NCBI GenBank assembly: GCA_017429505.1 | Contig: JAFROW010000008.1 | Coordinates: forward strand, 62,001-126,000 | Length of the DNA stretch: 64,000 nt | Reading direction: 5' to 3' | DNA from: Clostridia bacterium | GTDB lineage: Bacteria; Bacillota; Clostridia; TANB77; CAG-508 | Part shown: one piece after another, positions 51,270-59,987 of the stretch | Layout of the letters: every line of letters begins with the position of its first letter | How positions within the stretch are numbered: the first letter of the stretch is position 1 | Notes under the pieces: model-generated | The model's database searches: none | What the model saw: only the letters and a program-made list of their open reading frames with translations | Told to the model about the DNA's origin: nothing | Position numbers and translations under genes: made by a program

Positions 51270-52874
51270 ATGAATATAACAAATAATGTAGCAAGTTCAC
51301 AAACTAATGTGGACAAAAAGAAACCAAAAGTTGCAATATATTGCAGACTTTCCGAAGAAGATAGAAACAAGGAGAATGAAGAAGATGATAGTAGAAGCAT
51401 TCAAAATCAAAAACTAATGTTGACTGAATATGCAATAAGACAAGAATGGGACATACAAGGAATTTATAGTGATGATGACTATACCGGAGCAGACAGAGAT
51501 AGACCCGATTTTAATAAAATATTAAATTTAGCAGAAAAAAGACAAATTGATATTATATTGTGTAAGAGCCAAAGTAGATTTACAAGGGAACTTGAATTAG
51601 TGGAAAGATACATTCATAACCTATTTATTGAATGGAACATAAGATTTGTAGGATTAGTTGATAATGCAGATACTAATGTAAAAGGTAATAAAAAATCCAG
51701 ACAAATAAATGGATTAGTTAATGAATGGTATTTGGAAGATATGTCTGAAAATATAAAATCAATTTTGCAGAGTAAAAGAGAACAAGGACTACATACTGGT
51801 GGTCTTGCATTATATGGCTATCTAAAAGACCCAGACAAAAAAGGTCACTTGATTATTGACCCAGTTGCAGCAGAAGTTGTAAGAGAAGTGTTTAATTTGT
51901 ATAATCAAGGTATTGGAAAAACAGCAATAGCAAGAGAATTAAATAATAGAGGTATCCCCAACCCTACCCAATATAAACTTCAAAGAGGTATTGCATATAA
52001 AACACCTAAAACCAGATTAGGAACATTATGGAAATATTCAGCAATAGCATCTATGTTAAAAAATGAGATGTATATTGGAAATATGGTACAAGGCAGATAT
52101 GGTAGCATTTCATATAAAAGTAAGAAGAATAAGCCAAAACCAAGAGAACAATGGGTTATTGTTGAAGGAACACACGAAGCAATTATTGATATGGATTTAT
52201 GGAATAGTGTTCAAAATAAAATAAATAAGAATTTCAAGCCATTTTTAAATGGTCATATAGGTGTCTTTGCAAAAAAATGCAAATGTGAACATTGTGGCTA
52301 TATATTAAAATCTAGCAAAAGTCATAATGACAGATATTTAAGATGCCCCACCAGACAAGTCAACAAAAATGAATGTGTAGGTTGTTTCATTTCACAGAAA
52401 GTGCTAGAAAGAATTGTATTAAAAGAAATAAATGAAATGATAGACAAATATTTGAATAAAGATAAGTTGGAAGAAAGCATTATTGTAGATAACATCAGGA
52501 GTAAGAAAGATAAGTTGGAAGAAGAAATTGCACAGTATCAAGCCAATCTTAATAAACAATCAAAAGCAATAAAAGATTTATATCTTGATAAAGCAAATGG
52601 CGTTATAACAACTGAACAGTTTACTGAATTTAATGAACATTTTAAAGAAGAGAAAGAAAATATTGAGAAATTGCTGAAACAGAAGAAAAGTGAACTTATT
52701 AAATTTAAGGATGAACAAGACATATTAAAATCTAAAAGACAGTTATTAGAGAAGTACATAAATGTAACAGAGCTTTCCAGAGAGATGATGGATAATCTGA
52801 TTGATTATATTACAGTTGGAGTTAAAGACCCTATTACAAAAAAGAAACCCATCAAAATATACTGGAAATTTTAA
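51270..52874 (+). CDS. Large serine recombinase (integrase/excisionase)
   Basis: 534 residues from the ATG at 51270, which has AGGGGG nine bases upstream; a TTG start at 51231 lies inside the inverted repeat. The catalytic domain begins KPKVAIYCRLSEEDR with Ser28 and has SQSRFTRELELVERY. The recombinase domain (about 180-290) has LYGYLKDPDKKGHLIIDPVAAEVVREVFNLYNQG. The zinc-ribbon domain has CKCEHCGYIL and a later CVGC. A long coiled coil follows (about 410-500). The stop lies two bases before the attP half-site. This enzyme should integrate at cotJC and excise with a directionality factor. Confidence 0.96.
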   Translation: MNITNNVASSQTNVDKKKPKVAIYCRLSEEDRNKENEEDDSRSIQNQKLMLTEYAIRQEWDIQGIYSDDDYTGADRDRPDFNKILNLAEKRQIDIILCKSQSRFTRELELVERYIHNLFIEWNIRFVGLVDNADTNVKGNKKSRQINGLVNEWYLEDMSENIKSILQSKREQGLHTGGLALYGYLKDPDKKGHLIIDPVAAEVVREVFNLYNQGIGKTAIARELNNRGIPNPTQYKLQRGIAYKTPKTRLGTLWKYSAIASMLKNEMYIGNMVQGRYGSISYKSKKNKPKPREQWVIVEGTHEAIIDMDLWNSVQNKINKNFKPFLNGHIGVFAKKCKCEHCGYILKSSKSHNDRYLRCPTRQVNKNECVGCFISQKVLERIVLKEINEMIDKYLNKDKLEESIIVDNIRSKKDKLEEEIAQYQANLNKQSKAIKDLYLDKANGVITTEQFTEFNEHFKEEKENIEKLLKQKKSELIKFKDEQDILKSKRQLLEKYINVTELSREMMDNLIDYITVGVKDPITKKKPIKIYWKF

Positions 52875-52876
52875 TT

Positions 52877-52901
52877 GTTGTACTATTCAAGTAGCTGCAG
52901 A
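52877..52901 (+). other. attR of the cotJC-interrupting element
   Basis: The element-side half-site is GTTGTA-N5-CAAG (52877-52891), mirroring attL, then GCTGCAGA (52894-52901) with the shared GCAGA at 52897-52901 and predicted GA core at 52900-52901. Confidence 0.8.
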
Positions 52902-53097
52902 ACAAAAAGCACGTGCAACTTATGAAAAGCTTATTGACTTATGCCGTGATAACCCTGATGTTCTTGACCCACTTAAATTCTTACGTCAAAGAGAAATTGT
53001 CCACTTCCAAAGATTTGGCGAGGCTCTCCGTGGAATTCAAGATAGACTTGCGTGTAAAAAAATGTATATGAATGATATAAAAAATCAAACTATATAA
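52894..53097 (+). pseudogene. cotJC: cotJC 3' half
   Basis: From AAEQKARATYEKLI onward the frame encodes the last 67 residues of CotJC, including the second ligand helix FLRQREIVHFQRFGEAL. No start codon of its own or ribosome-binding site is suitable; it is open upstream into the end of the element. Frame and sequence join exactly with the 5' half at GCAGA. Terminator at 53131. Confidence 0.93.
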
Positions 53098-53130
53098 ATT
53101 AAGAAATTGTTATAACTTTCGTGTGCAATA

Positions 53131-53161
53131 GTAAAAAGCCCTTTATTCTAAGGCTTTTTAC
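53131..53161 (+). terminator. Terminator of the cotJ operon
   Basis: GTAAAAAGCC and GGCTTTTTAC pair around 11 bases, 33 bases beyond the reconstituted cotJC stop. It remains at the end of the host operon, outside the element. Confidence 0.85.
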
Positions 53162-53218
53162 TATAAATATTATGTAAGCTATATCTATTCAATACTTAAA
53201 CAAGCACAATTCTTTATT

Positions 53219-55063
53219 TTACTTATTTAACTCTTTATATCTCTTTATTTTCATAGTAGAAGTTTTTTCAAACTCTCCTTCTTTTATTTCCATGTCTTTT
53301 ATAGCTTTATATGAAGTTAATTGTTTATTTACTTCTTTAATTTTCTGCCAAATTACTTTCTTAATTTCTTCTTCAGAAATATCTCCATAAATTTCTTTTA
53401 TTTTATCATAATTTGGCAATACTCTTGCAGTAATAATTAATTCTTTGTCATCTCTTTTGCTTCCTGTTTCTGGCTTTTTACCATAAACTAAAGATTCTTT
53501 AACTTCATCAACTTTGTTTAATAATCCCTCAATTTCTTCTGGATATATGTTTTTTCCATTTTGAGTAACTATTACATTTTTGATTCTTCCTGTTAAATAA
53601 ATAAATCCATTTTCATCTATGTATCCAATATCTCCTGAATGGAAATATCCTTCTTCATCAATTGCTTTTTTTGTTTCTTCTTCATCTTCATAATATCCAA
53701 TCATTAAAGTTGGAGTTTTTATTAAAACTTCACCTTCACCATTTTCATTTGGATCTTTTATTTTAACATCTGCTTGAACTATAGGCTTTCCACAAGAACC
53801 AACATTTATCGCGTAATCAGGTGTTAAAGCCGAAATTGGTGCTGTTTCTGTAAGTCCATATCCTTGTAAAAATAGTATTCCAATATTTTCAAGCCATTCT
53901 CCTACTCCTTTTTCTATTGGTGCTGCTGCAGAAACTATTATTCTAAGATTTCCACCTAAATTTTCGTATATATCTTTAAATACTCTTCTTTTTATATCTA
54001 TTCCTGTATTTTTTAGTAGATTTGTAACTGTTATCATAGCACTAACAATTTTATCTTTTTTACTTTTTACTATTTTTTCATTTATTTTTTTATATAAACT
54101 TTCTACTAAAAGTGGAACAGTTAAAATCGCTGTTGGATGGCTTTCTTGTAAATTTGGAACTATATATCTTAATCCTTCGCAAATTGCTATTGATGCTCCT
54201 TGTGACATTGGGTACAAAAATCCTATTGTAGATTCATAGCAATGATGTAAAGGAAGCACTGAAAATAGCCTATCTGATGGGTATAATTTAACATAAGCTG
54301 TTACAGCATTTATATTTTCTGCTAAATTTCTGTTATTTAACATTACACCTTTTGAATTTGATGTTGTTCCTGATGTGAAAAATAATATTTTAAACTCTTC
54401 TGGATCAATTTCTATTTTTTCAAAAGATTTATCTCCTTGTGCAATAATCTTCTTTCCTTCTTCAATTAGATATTCTAGTCCAACATCTTTTCCTTCAATT
54501 TGCTTATCTGATTTCATCTCTATAAAATATTCAACGTCTGGCACATTTTCTTTTATTCTCTTTATATCATCTGTTTTTTTAGGTGAATAAATAATTGCTG
54601 AAGCCCTTGCTCTTTTTACAATATTTTCTAGCTCATTTAAAGGTAACTCCCTATCTGTAGGAACAGCTATTCCAACACCACAAAGCATTGCCATATATGA
54701 TACATACCAACCATATTGAGTTTCGCCAATTATTATAACTCTCTTATCTTTTAAATTAATCTTTTTTGTTAACGCTGTTCCAAGTGCCATAACATCTTCG
54801 CCAAATTCTTTATATGTAGTAACTTTGTATGGTTCTTTATGATTTGGCTTTTCTAAAATACAAGACTCATTTGGATATTTTTCTACTGATCTTGTAAAAA
54901 ACTCTTTTACAGTTTTATAATTTGTTTTGTCTTCATAAGGTGTTGTTCTTTTTTTGTGGTCCTTTTTTTCTAATTTTTCGTAATCAATTTTTTCTAGTTC
55001 CTCTAAATTCATTTTCATTTTTTTAAATTTAAATTTTGGTATTTTAAGATCTCTTAATGACAT
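53219..55063 (-). CDS. AMP-dependent synthetase/ligase (long-chain acyl-CoA ligase-like)
   Basis: 614 residues of the ANL superfamily. The P-loop-like FFTSGTTSNSKGVMLNNRN (about 245), the A5 motif GYGLTETAP, the A7 block YFHSGDIGYIDENGFIYLTGRIKNVIVTQNGKNIYPEEIE and the C-terminal lysine region KTSTMKIKRYKE are present. The protein activates a carboxylate, probably a fatty acid, by adenylation. The first 40 residues are a basic, lysine-rich extension. No acyl-carrier or beta-oxidation genes are nearby, so the substrate is inferred only from family resemblance. Confidence 0.88.
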   Translation of the reverse strand: MSLRDLKIPKFKFKKMKMNLEELEKIDYEKLEKKDHKKRTTPYEDKTNYKTVKEFFTRSVEKYPNESCILEKPNHKEPYKVTTYKEFGEDVMALGTALTKKINLKDKRVIIIGETQYGWYVSYMAMLCGVGIAVPTDRELPLNELENIVKRARASAIIYSPKKTDDIKRIKENVPDVEYFIEMKSDKQIEGKDVGLEYLIEEGKKIIAQGDKSFEKIEIDPEEFKILFFTSGTTSNSKGVMLNNRNLAENINAVTAYVKLYPSDRLFSVLPLHHCYESTIGFLYPMSQGASIAICEGLRYIVPNLQESHPTAILTVPLLVESLYKKINEKIVKSKKDKIVSAMITVTNLLKNTGIDIKRRVFKDIYENLGGNLRIIVSAAAPIEKGVGEWLENIGILFLQGYGLTETAPISALTPDYAINVGSCGKPIVQADVKIKDPNENGEGEVLIKTPTLMIGYYEDEEETKKAIDEEGYFHSGDIGYIDENGFIYLTGRIKNVIVTQNGKNIYPEEIEGLLNKVDEVKESLVYGKKPETGSKRDDKELIITARVLPNYDKIKEIYGDISEEEIKKVIWQKIKEVNKQLTSYKAIKDMEIKEGEFEKTSTMKIKRYKELNK

Positions 55064-55270
55064 ATTTGTTTCCTCTTTTCAAAATATTATTACTATTAGG
55101 CTATATCTTTTATTACTTAAAATTTGTTTTAAGCTAATACAAATAATTGTACTTATTGCAAAGCATTACCTTTTAGCATATGAATTATAACATATTTTTT
55201 CAATTTACACAAATTAAGTTTTATACCAGTCAGTACAAATTGTAGCTATTTTTTACAATCAATTCGTAAA

Positions 55271-55990
55271 TTACTTGATTTCTTTTAATACAGATTCAGT
55301 TGTTTTATCTTTGTCAAATTTATTAAAAACATATAAAAACAGCAATACCACAGCTACAATTATTCCATAAAGCCAAATTGCTTTTTTCCAATCACCTACA
55401 GCAATATTTGCTCCTGCAATTGTTGAAGTTACAATAGATGGCATTCTTGCAATTGTTGATATTGCAACAAATCTTCTAGGCTTAATTGGAAGTAGTCCTG
55501 ATAAATATATAAGTAAATCTTTTGGCGTTCCTGGTACAAGAAATAATATAAAAATTATTAATTCAATCTTTTTAGGATTTTGAAATATTTTATTATTTTC
55601 TATTTTTTTTATTTTCTCTTCATCACTAAAATCATACACAAATTGTCTTCCTATTTTTCTAACTAACCAAAAAATTAATGTTGCTATCATTGCACTTGAA
55701 ATCATTATAAATATTGTGCCCCAAAACCACCCATAGCACATTCCTGCTAATATCTCTATTGGCTCTCCTGGAAGAATAAATAAAAATATCTGTACAACTT
55801 GTATTATAAATAGCAATAGTATGCCATAAATTCCTGAATTTGTAACCTTTTCTTTGAACTCTATCTGTCCTTGTTTTGTTGATAGATTTTTCATTACAGG
55901 AAATAAGTATATTGTAATTGTAGTAAAAATTATTACTACAATTACAAATAAAGTTATTTTAAAAATTTTTAATTTCGTTTTTTTATTCAT
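55271..55990 (-). CDS. TVP38/TMEM64 (DedA-superfamily, VTT domain) membrane protein
   Basis: 239 residues from the ATG at 55990 with AAGGAAA upstream; the upstream ATG at 56011 lacks a site. About six membrane segments surround the VTT domain, with FILPGEPIEILAGMCYGWFWGTIFIMISSA and LFLVPGTPKDLLIYLSGLLPIKPRRFVAIST. Relatives scramble or flip lipids, and DedA members (UptA) recycle undecaprenyl phosphate. PopT at 20.6 kb may have an overlapping role. Confidence 0.87.
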   Translation of the reverse strand: MNKKTKLKIFKITLFVIVVIIFTTITIYLFPVMKNLSTKQGQIEFKEKVTNSGIYGILLLFIIQVVQIFLFILPGEPIEILAGMCYGWFWGTIFIMISSAMIATLIFWLVRKIGRQFVYDFSDEEKIKKIENNKIFQNPKKIELIIFILFLVPGTPKDLLIYLSGLLPIKPRRFVAISTIARMPSIVTSTIAGANIAVGDWKKAIWLYGIIVAVVLLFLYVFNKFDKDKTTESVLKEIK

Positions 55991-56080
55991 TTTCTTTTCC
56001 TTTTTTTGCATTATTTTTTTATAATTTCCGCTTAAATTAAATTGTTATTTATATTTAATTATAAATAATTCTCGTAGACA

Positions 56081-56824
56081 TTATATCATATCATCCATAT
56101 TATAAAATCCATTTATTTTTCTATTAATAAATTTTGCTGCCTTTAAAGCTCCTTCTGCAAATACATTTCTTGAATATGAAATATGTCTTATTTCAAATGT
56201 TTCAAACTCTCCAAAAAATTGAACAACATGTTCTCCAACTATGTTTCCACCTCTTATTGAATTCATCCCTATTTCATATTTATCTCTTTTTTTGTGTTTA
56301 TCATGTCTATTATATTCACAATGATATTTGTTATCAAGTGCTTCGTTTATACTATCTGCAAACATCTGCGCAGTTCCACTAGGGCTATCAATTTTTCTAT
56401 TATGATGTACTTCTGTAATTTCTATATCTGTTCCTTCTAATTTTGGCGCAATTTGTTTAAGAAGATTTTTCATCATTGTAACATCAAAAGACATATTCGC
56501 AGATTTAAAAATTGCTATCTTTTGTGACATTTCTTCTATTTTTTGGTTTTCTTCATCTGTAAATCCTGTTGTTGCAATTACTATTGGTATATTTGTTTTT
56601 AGAGCAAAATTCAAAATATTAAATGTTGCTTGAGGTATTGAAAAATCTATTATTACATCAGGTTTTACATTTATTTCTTCTGTGTTTGTAAATATTGGGT
56701 AGTCTTCATCTCTTTTTGAAATATCAAATCCTCCCACTATTTCGATATCCTCATCTTTTTTGGCAAGTTCAGATACAACTTGTCCCATTTTTCCATTACA
56801 TCCATTTATTAAAATTTTTATCAT
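56081..56824 (-). CDS. dapB: 4-hydroxy-tetrahydrodipicolinate reductase
   Basis: 247 residues from the second ATG (56824), eight bases after GGAGGT. The Rossmann start IKILINGCNGKMGQVVSELA, the NAD(P) loop VIATTGFTDEE and the substrate-binding EVHHNRKIDSPSGTAQMFAD with catalytic His/Lys are all present. It reduces the DapA product on the path to diaminopimelate and, in spore formers, dipicolinate. dapA is 3 kb away in the same direction but not in one operon. Confidence 0.96.
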   Translation of the reverse strand: MIKILINGCNGKMGQVVSELAKKDEDIEIVGGFDISKRDEDYPIFTNTEEINVKPDVIIDFSIPQATFNILNFALKTNIPIVIATTGFTDEENQKIEEMSQKIAIFKSANMSFDVTMMKNLLKQIAPKLEGTDIEITEVHHNRKIDSPSGTAQMFADSINEALDNKYHCEYNRHDKHKKRDKYEIGMNSIRGGNIVGEHVVQFFGEFETFEIRHISYSRNVFAEGALKAAKFINRKINGFYNMDDMI

Positions 56825-57000
56825 AATCATTTACCTCCATATACTTTTTTGAAAATTATAACTTTCCATGAAAATAAATATTAATTCTCTATTCATATTA
56901 CGCACCTAAAAAATAGTTTCCATAATTTCCTCTTACACAAATTAAATACATAAAATAAACTACACAAATATATTATTTTTAGAAAAAATTTTACACAGCC

Positions 57001-57090
57001 CAAAATATATTTATATTTTTTCAAAAATTTCTACGCACCCCAAAAATCGGGGGTAAGCTCAGAATCAATCCAAACATATTTTCAAGCACT
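57001..57090 (+). repeat. Dispersed intergenic repeat, copy C
   Basis: CCAAAATATATTTATATTTTTT, ATTTCTACGCACCCC, AAAAATCGGGGGTA and CTCAGAATCAATCC follow the order of copies A and B. The downstream part is diverged, with TTGGTTTACATTTAC near 57150 a possible trace. The whole gap 56831-57267 holds no gene. Confidence 0.55.
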
Positions 57091-57267
57091 CATTTGTTTT
57101 TTTAGTACAACCATTTCAATTTATCCCTTTAAAATCTTTTTTAATTGCTTTGGTTTACATTTACTGTTATGGTCTGACACTTTCATTTTACTTTAAAAAA
57201 TCGTTTACAAATTTTTTATATATTAATATAATTAACATGAAAAAGATTTATTGAGTTCATATTATAC

Positions 57268-57301
57268 AAAAGAGCAGAGAGTTTATCCCTGCTGTTCTTT
57301 T
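57268..57301 (-). terminator. Terminator of the FN3-GH25 gene
   Basis: AAAAGAACAGCAG and CTGCTCTTTT (minus strand) around an eleven-base loop, 26 bases past the stop. Confidence 0.75.
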
Positions 57302-57326
57302 GTTAGTTTTTGGTTGATCTGTTTTT

Positions 57327-59354
57327 CTATCCTGCACTTGGATTCTCAGAATTTGAAACTTCTGTTTTATTTGACTCTTCAGTCTTTGGTTCCTCTGAAT
57401 TAACTGGATTCTCAGGCTTTGGTTCTTCAGGTTTTGATTCCACTGGAGTAGCTGGATTTTCTGGCTTTGGATCTTCCGTTTTTGGCTCTTCTGTTTTTGG
57501 TTCTTCCGTTTTTGGCTCGTTTGGATTCTCTGGCTTTTGTTCTGTAGGAATTACTTCTTCTTTCTTTACATACATGATGTTTAAATCTGCATTTCCTAAG
57601 ATACCACCAACTTTTCCTGCACTTGAATATTGCCAAATTGTAAATGTGTCTTCATAATTAACACTTGAACTGCTAGTGTAATGTGCAATCCAGCAAGTAT
57701 ATTTTGTTCTTAAATCTTTTTCTAAATATGTATCAAACCAATGTCTATTTGCATATATTCCTGGTTTGTATCCAGCTTTTGCAATAATATTATTATACTC
57801 TACACACATTTTAGATAATTCTTTTTTGCCTACATATGTTATTGAGCTATCTTCCATATCAATAAATACCGGTAGGTCTAAAGTTTTTCCTTTTAATTTT
57901 TTAACTGTCCAATCAGCACCTTCTTTTATATGTTTAACAGAATTTGAATAACAATACACATATACTCCTACAGGAATATTTAATCTTTTACATTCACTAT
58001 AATTTCTTTCAAAATATGTATCAATTTTATGATTCTCCTTGTTCCCTATCCAACCAAGTCTTAGAATTGCAAAATCAACTCCCATATTTTTTACTTTATC
58101 CCAATCTATTTTTTCTTGATGTTGAGATACATCTATTCCTGCTTTATATTTATCTGTAGAATCTGTTTTATGAGAAATAATTGAAGACTGGTCAGAATAA
58201 TAATTTTTTCCATTAAAAGTACTATATGCTTTTACATACATTTTATAGAATTTTGCTGCTCTTAATCCTGTAATACTCATTGATGTGCTTGTTGTAGTTT
58301 TATGTAATACAAATGATTGATAACTTTCTCTATATACATAAACCGCATATCCTGTAGCTTCTTTTACTCCATTCCATTTTAACTCTATAGAATTTGTTGT
58401 AGCATTTTTTATTTCTAGTCCTGTAACTTTATTTGGGCTTGTTCCAGCATTTAAAACATCTGAAAATGAACCATATTGTTTACTATTATTTATCTTTATA
58501 TAAGCTCTCACTTTAAACTTATATTCTGAAGCAGGATTCAATCCTGAAACTTTTAAATAAGTATTTTTTGTTTCTCCTTGATAATCATAATTTTTAGTAC
58601 TTGTATTATATTTATATACTTTATATGTTGCTTCATTTGAAATTTTGTTCCATGACAGACTAACTGAATTTAGAGAATAGTCGTATTCTTTAACACCTGT
58701 TACTTTTGATGGGACTGTCTTAGCCTCAAGCACTTGTGAATATGATCCATAATATTTTTTGCCATTTAATTTTTTATATGCTCTAACTTTTATTTTATAA
58801 CTTTTTGCGGGATTCATTCCTGTTAATGTTATAGATTTCTTTGATGATGATTGCTTAAAATCATATTTATTTGTAGAGCTATTATATACATACACTTTAT
58901 ATGAGGTGGCTCTTTTTACTTTTTCCCATTTTAAAGAAATAGTTGTATCAGATTGACTAAGAACTTTTAAATTTTTCACTTGATTAGGTTTTGTCGTTGT
59001 AGCTACTGAATAAGAATATGCACCATAGTATTTCTTTCCATTCTTCTTTTTATATGCTCTAACTCTAAATTTATATTTTTTTGCTGATTTTAAATTTTTT
59101 ACTTTTATATTTGTTTTTGATGTTGTAGCATATAATTCATATTTATTTCTTGAATAGTTATATACATATACTTTGTAACCTTTTGCTTTTTTTACCTTCT
59201 TCCACTTAACTTTAACTTCTGATGATGTTGTAGAACTTACCCAAATTTTGCTTACTTTTTTTACATATACCTTTGCAGCATTCGAAAAATTTGGAATTAG
59301 TGCTATGAATAATAATGCTATTACTATTATAATTTTGTAACTTATTTTTTTCAT
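57327..59354 (-). CDS. Secreted FN3-repeat protein with GH25 lysozyme domain
   Basis: 675 residues. The signal peptide (about 1-26) ends at SNA. Four fibronectin type III repeats follow (about 30-395), each closing with Y-x-x-x-V-x-A-Y. Residues about 410-600 are GH25: AGIDVSQHQEKIDWDKVK, FAILRLGWIG, the catalytic FIDMEDS (D-x-E) and GIYANRHWFDTYL. The tail (about 605-675) is a Pro/Glu/Lys repeat (EEPKTEEPKTEDPKPENP). There is no sorting signal or wall-binding repeat, so it is probably released or held by charge. It likely remodels peptidoglycan. Confidence 0.9.
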   Translation of the reverse strand: MKKISYKIIIVIALLFIALIPNFSNAAKVYVKKVSKIWVSSTTSSEVKVKWKKVKKAKGYKVYVYNYSRNKYELYATTSKTNIKVKNLKSAKKYKFRVRAYKKKNGKKYYGAYSYSVATTTKPNQVKNLKVLSQSDTTISLKWEKVKRATSYKVYVYNSSTNKYDFKQSSSKKSITLTGMNPAKSYKIKVRAYKKLNGKKYYGSYSQVLEAKTVPSKVTGVKEYDYSLNSVSLSWNKISNEATYKVYKYNTSTKNYDYQGETKNTYLKVSGLNPASEYKFKVRAYIKINNSKQYGSFSDVLNAGTSPNKVTGLEIKNATTNSIELKWNGVKEATGYAVYVYRESYQSFVLHKTTTSTSMSITGLRAAKFYKMYVKAYSTFNGKNYYSDQSSIISHKTDSTDKYKAGIDVSQHQEKIDWDKVKNMGVDFAILRLGWIGNKENHKIDTYFERNYSECKRLNIPVGVYVYCYSNSVKHIKEGADWTVKKLKGKTLDLPVFIDMEDSSITYVGKKELSKMCVEYNNIIAKAGYKPGIYANRHWFDTYLEKDLRTKYTCWIAHYTSSSSVNYEDTFTIWQYSSAGKVGGILGNADLNIMYVKKEEVIPTEQKPENPNEPKTEEPKTEEPKTEDPKPENPATPVESKPEEPKPENPVNSEEPKTEESNKTEVSNSENPSAG

Positions 59355-59376
59355 TGTATTTTTTCTCCTCTAATTT

Positions 59377-59850
59377 TTATTTTTTTAAATCCCCTGCTAT
59401 CTTTCTTTCTGAATATGCAAAATATTTATCTACATAAGTCATCAAAAAAGTCTCTTTATATTTTGGAAAAGCAAGAGTTACTGGCCACATATGTTTAAGA
59501 ATTATATCTTTTTCTTTTTTATTTAGATTAAATATTTTCTTTGCATTTTCATAAGCTGTTCTTGCATGTGTATATGCATGAAGTCCTTTTCTACCTTCTT
59601 GTCTTTTTCTCCAATCATATAAAAACAAATCATGCACAAGACCTGCACGAGCAGCAGAAACATAATCTAATTTATATTTTTTGCATAGTAAATATAGATT
59701 ATATGAAACATATAGGCAATGGTCAAAACAGCTCACATTAAAATGTTGCCTATATTGTTTCATTTGTTGAACCATCTCATTATCTATTATATCTTTTACT
59801 ATATTCATGTAAACTTCGTCATTATATATAATGCTTTTATCTTTTATCAT
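59377..59850 (-). CDS. HD-domain phosphohydrolase-like protein
   Basis: 157 residues. The HD domain has the first His in FNVSCFDHCLYVSYNLY, the doublet in AGLVHDLFLYDW and the downstream HAYTHA and HMWP histidines that complete a metal site. Relatives hydrolyse nucleotides or act as small phosphatases. The substrate is not known. It lies between dapA and the FN3-GH25 gene, in the same direction. Confidence 0.85.
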   Translation of the reverse strand: MIKDKSIIYNDEVYMNIVKDIIDNEMVQQMKQYRQHFNVSCFDHCLYVSYNLYLLCKKYKLDYVSAARAGLVHDLFLYDWRKRQEGRKGLHAYTHARTAYENAKKIFNLNKKEKDIILKHMWPVTLAFPKYKETFLMTYVDKYFAYSERKIAGDLKK

Positions 59851-59928
59851 TTTGATTTCAATTCCTTTCTCGTTTTGCTATAATTGCATAAATTAGGAAT
59901 AAAAATTATAGTTACTAATTAGCTTAAT

Positions 59929-59968
59929 AAAATTTGAACTAACCCAAAACCTAGGTTCGATAAATTTT
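59929..59968 (-). terminator. Terminator of dapA
   Basis: AAAATTTATCGAAC and GTTCAAATTTT (minus strand) pair around CTAGGTTTTGGGTTA, about 20 bases beyond the stop. Confidence 0.5.
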
Positions 59969-59987
59969 GAAGTATATTAAACTATTC

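Larger units (their letters stand above)
42335..52901 (+). mobile_element. cotJC-intervening element with large serine recombinase and rolling-circle Rep
   Basis: About 10,567 bases between the two halves of cotJC. It carries 14 likely genes, most rightward, opposite to the prevailing leftward direction of the flanks. Modules are: DUF6809-like pair, XRE regulator, sorting-signal protein plus class B sortase, small resolvase, a second DNA-binding regulator, putative ssDNA-binding protein plus HUH Rep, serine-less mini-resolvase, a 36-residue protein and the integrase next to attR. No capsid, portal, relaxase or type IV secretion gene is seen. It combines integrase-dependent excision with possible rolling-circle replication of the circle. 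Confidence 0.9.

Noticed and set aside
44101-52874. CRISPR array or prophage structural genes in the element
   Set aside because: I looked for regular direct repeats with spacers and for capsid, portal, terminase or tail motifs and saw none.
52801-52893. Start of the cotJC 3' frame as an independent gene
   Set aside because: The TTG start and the first 31 codons overlap the end of the integrase gene in another frame and have no binding site; only the part from 52894 is cotJC.
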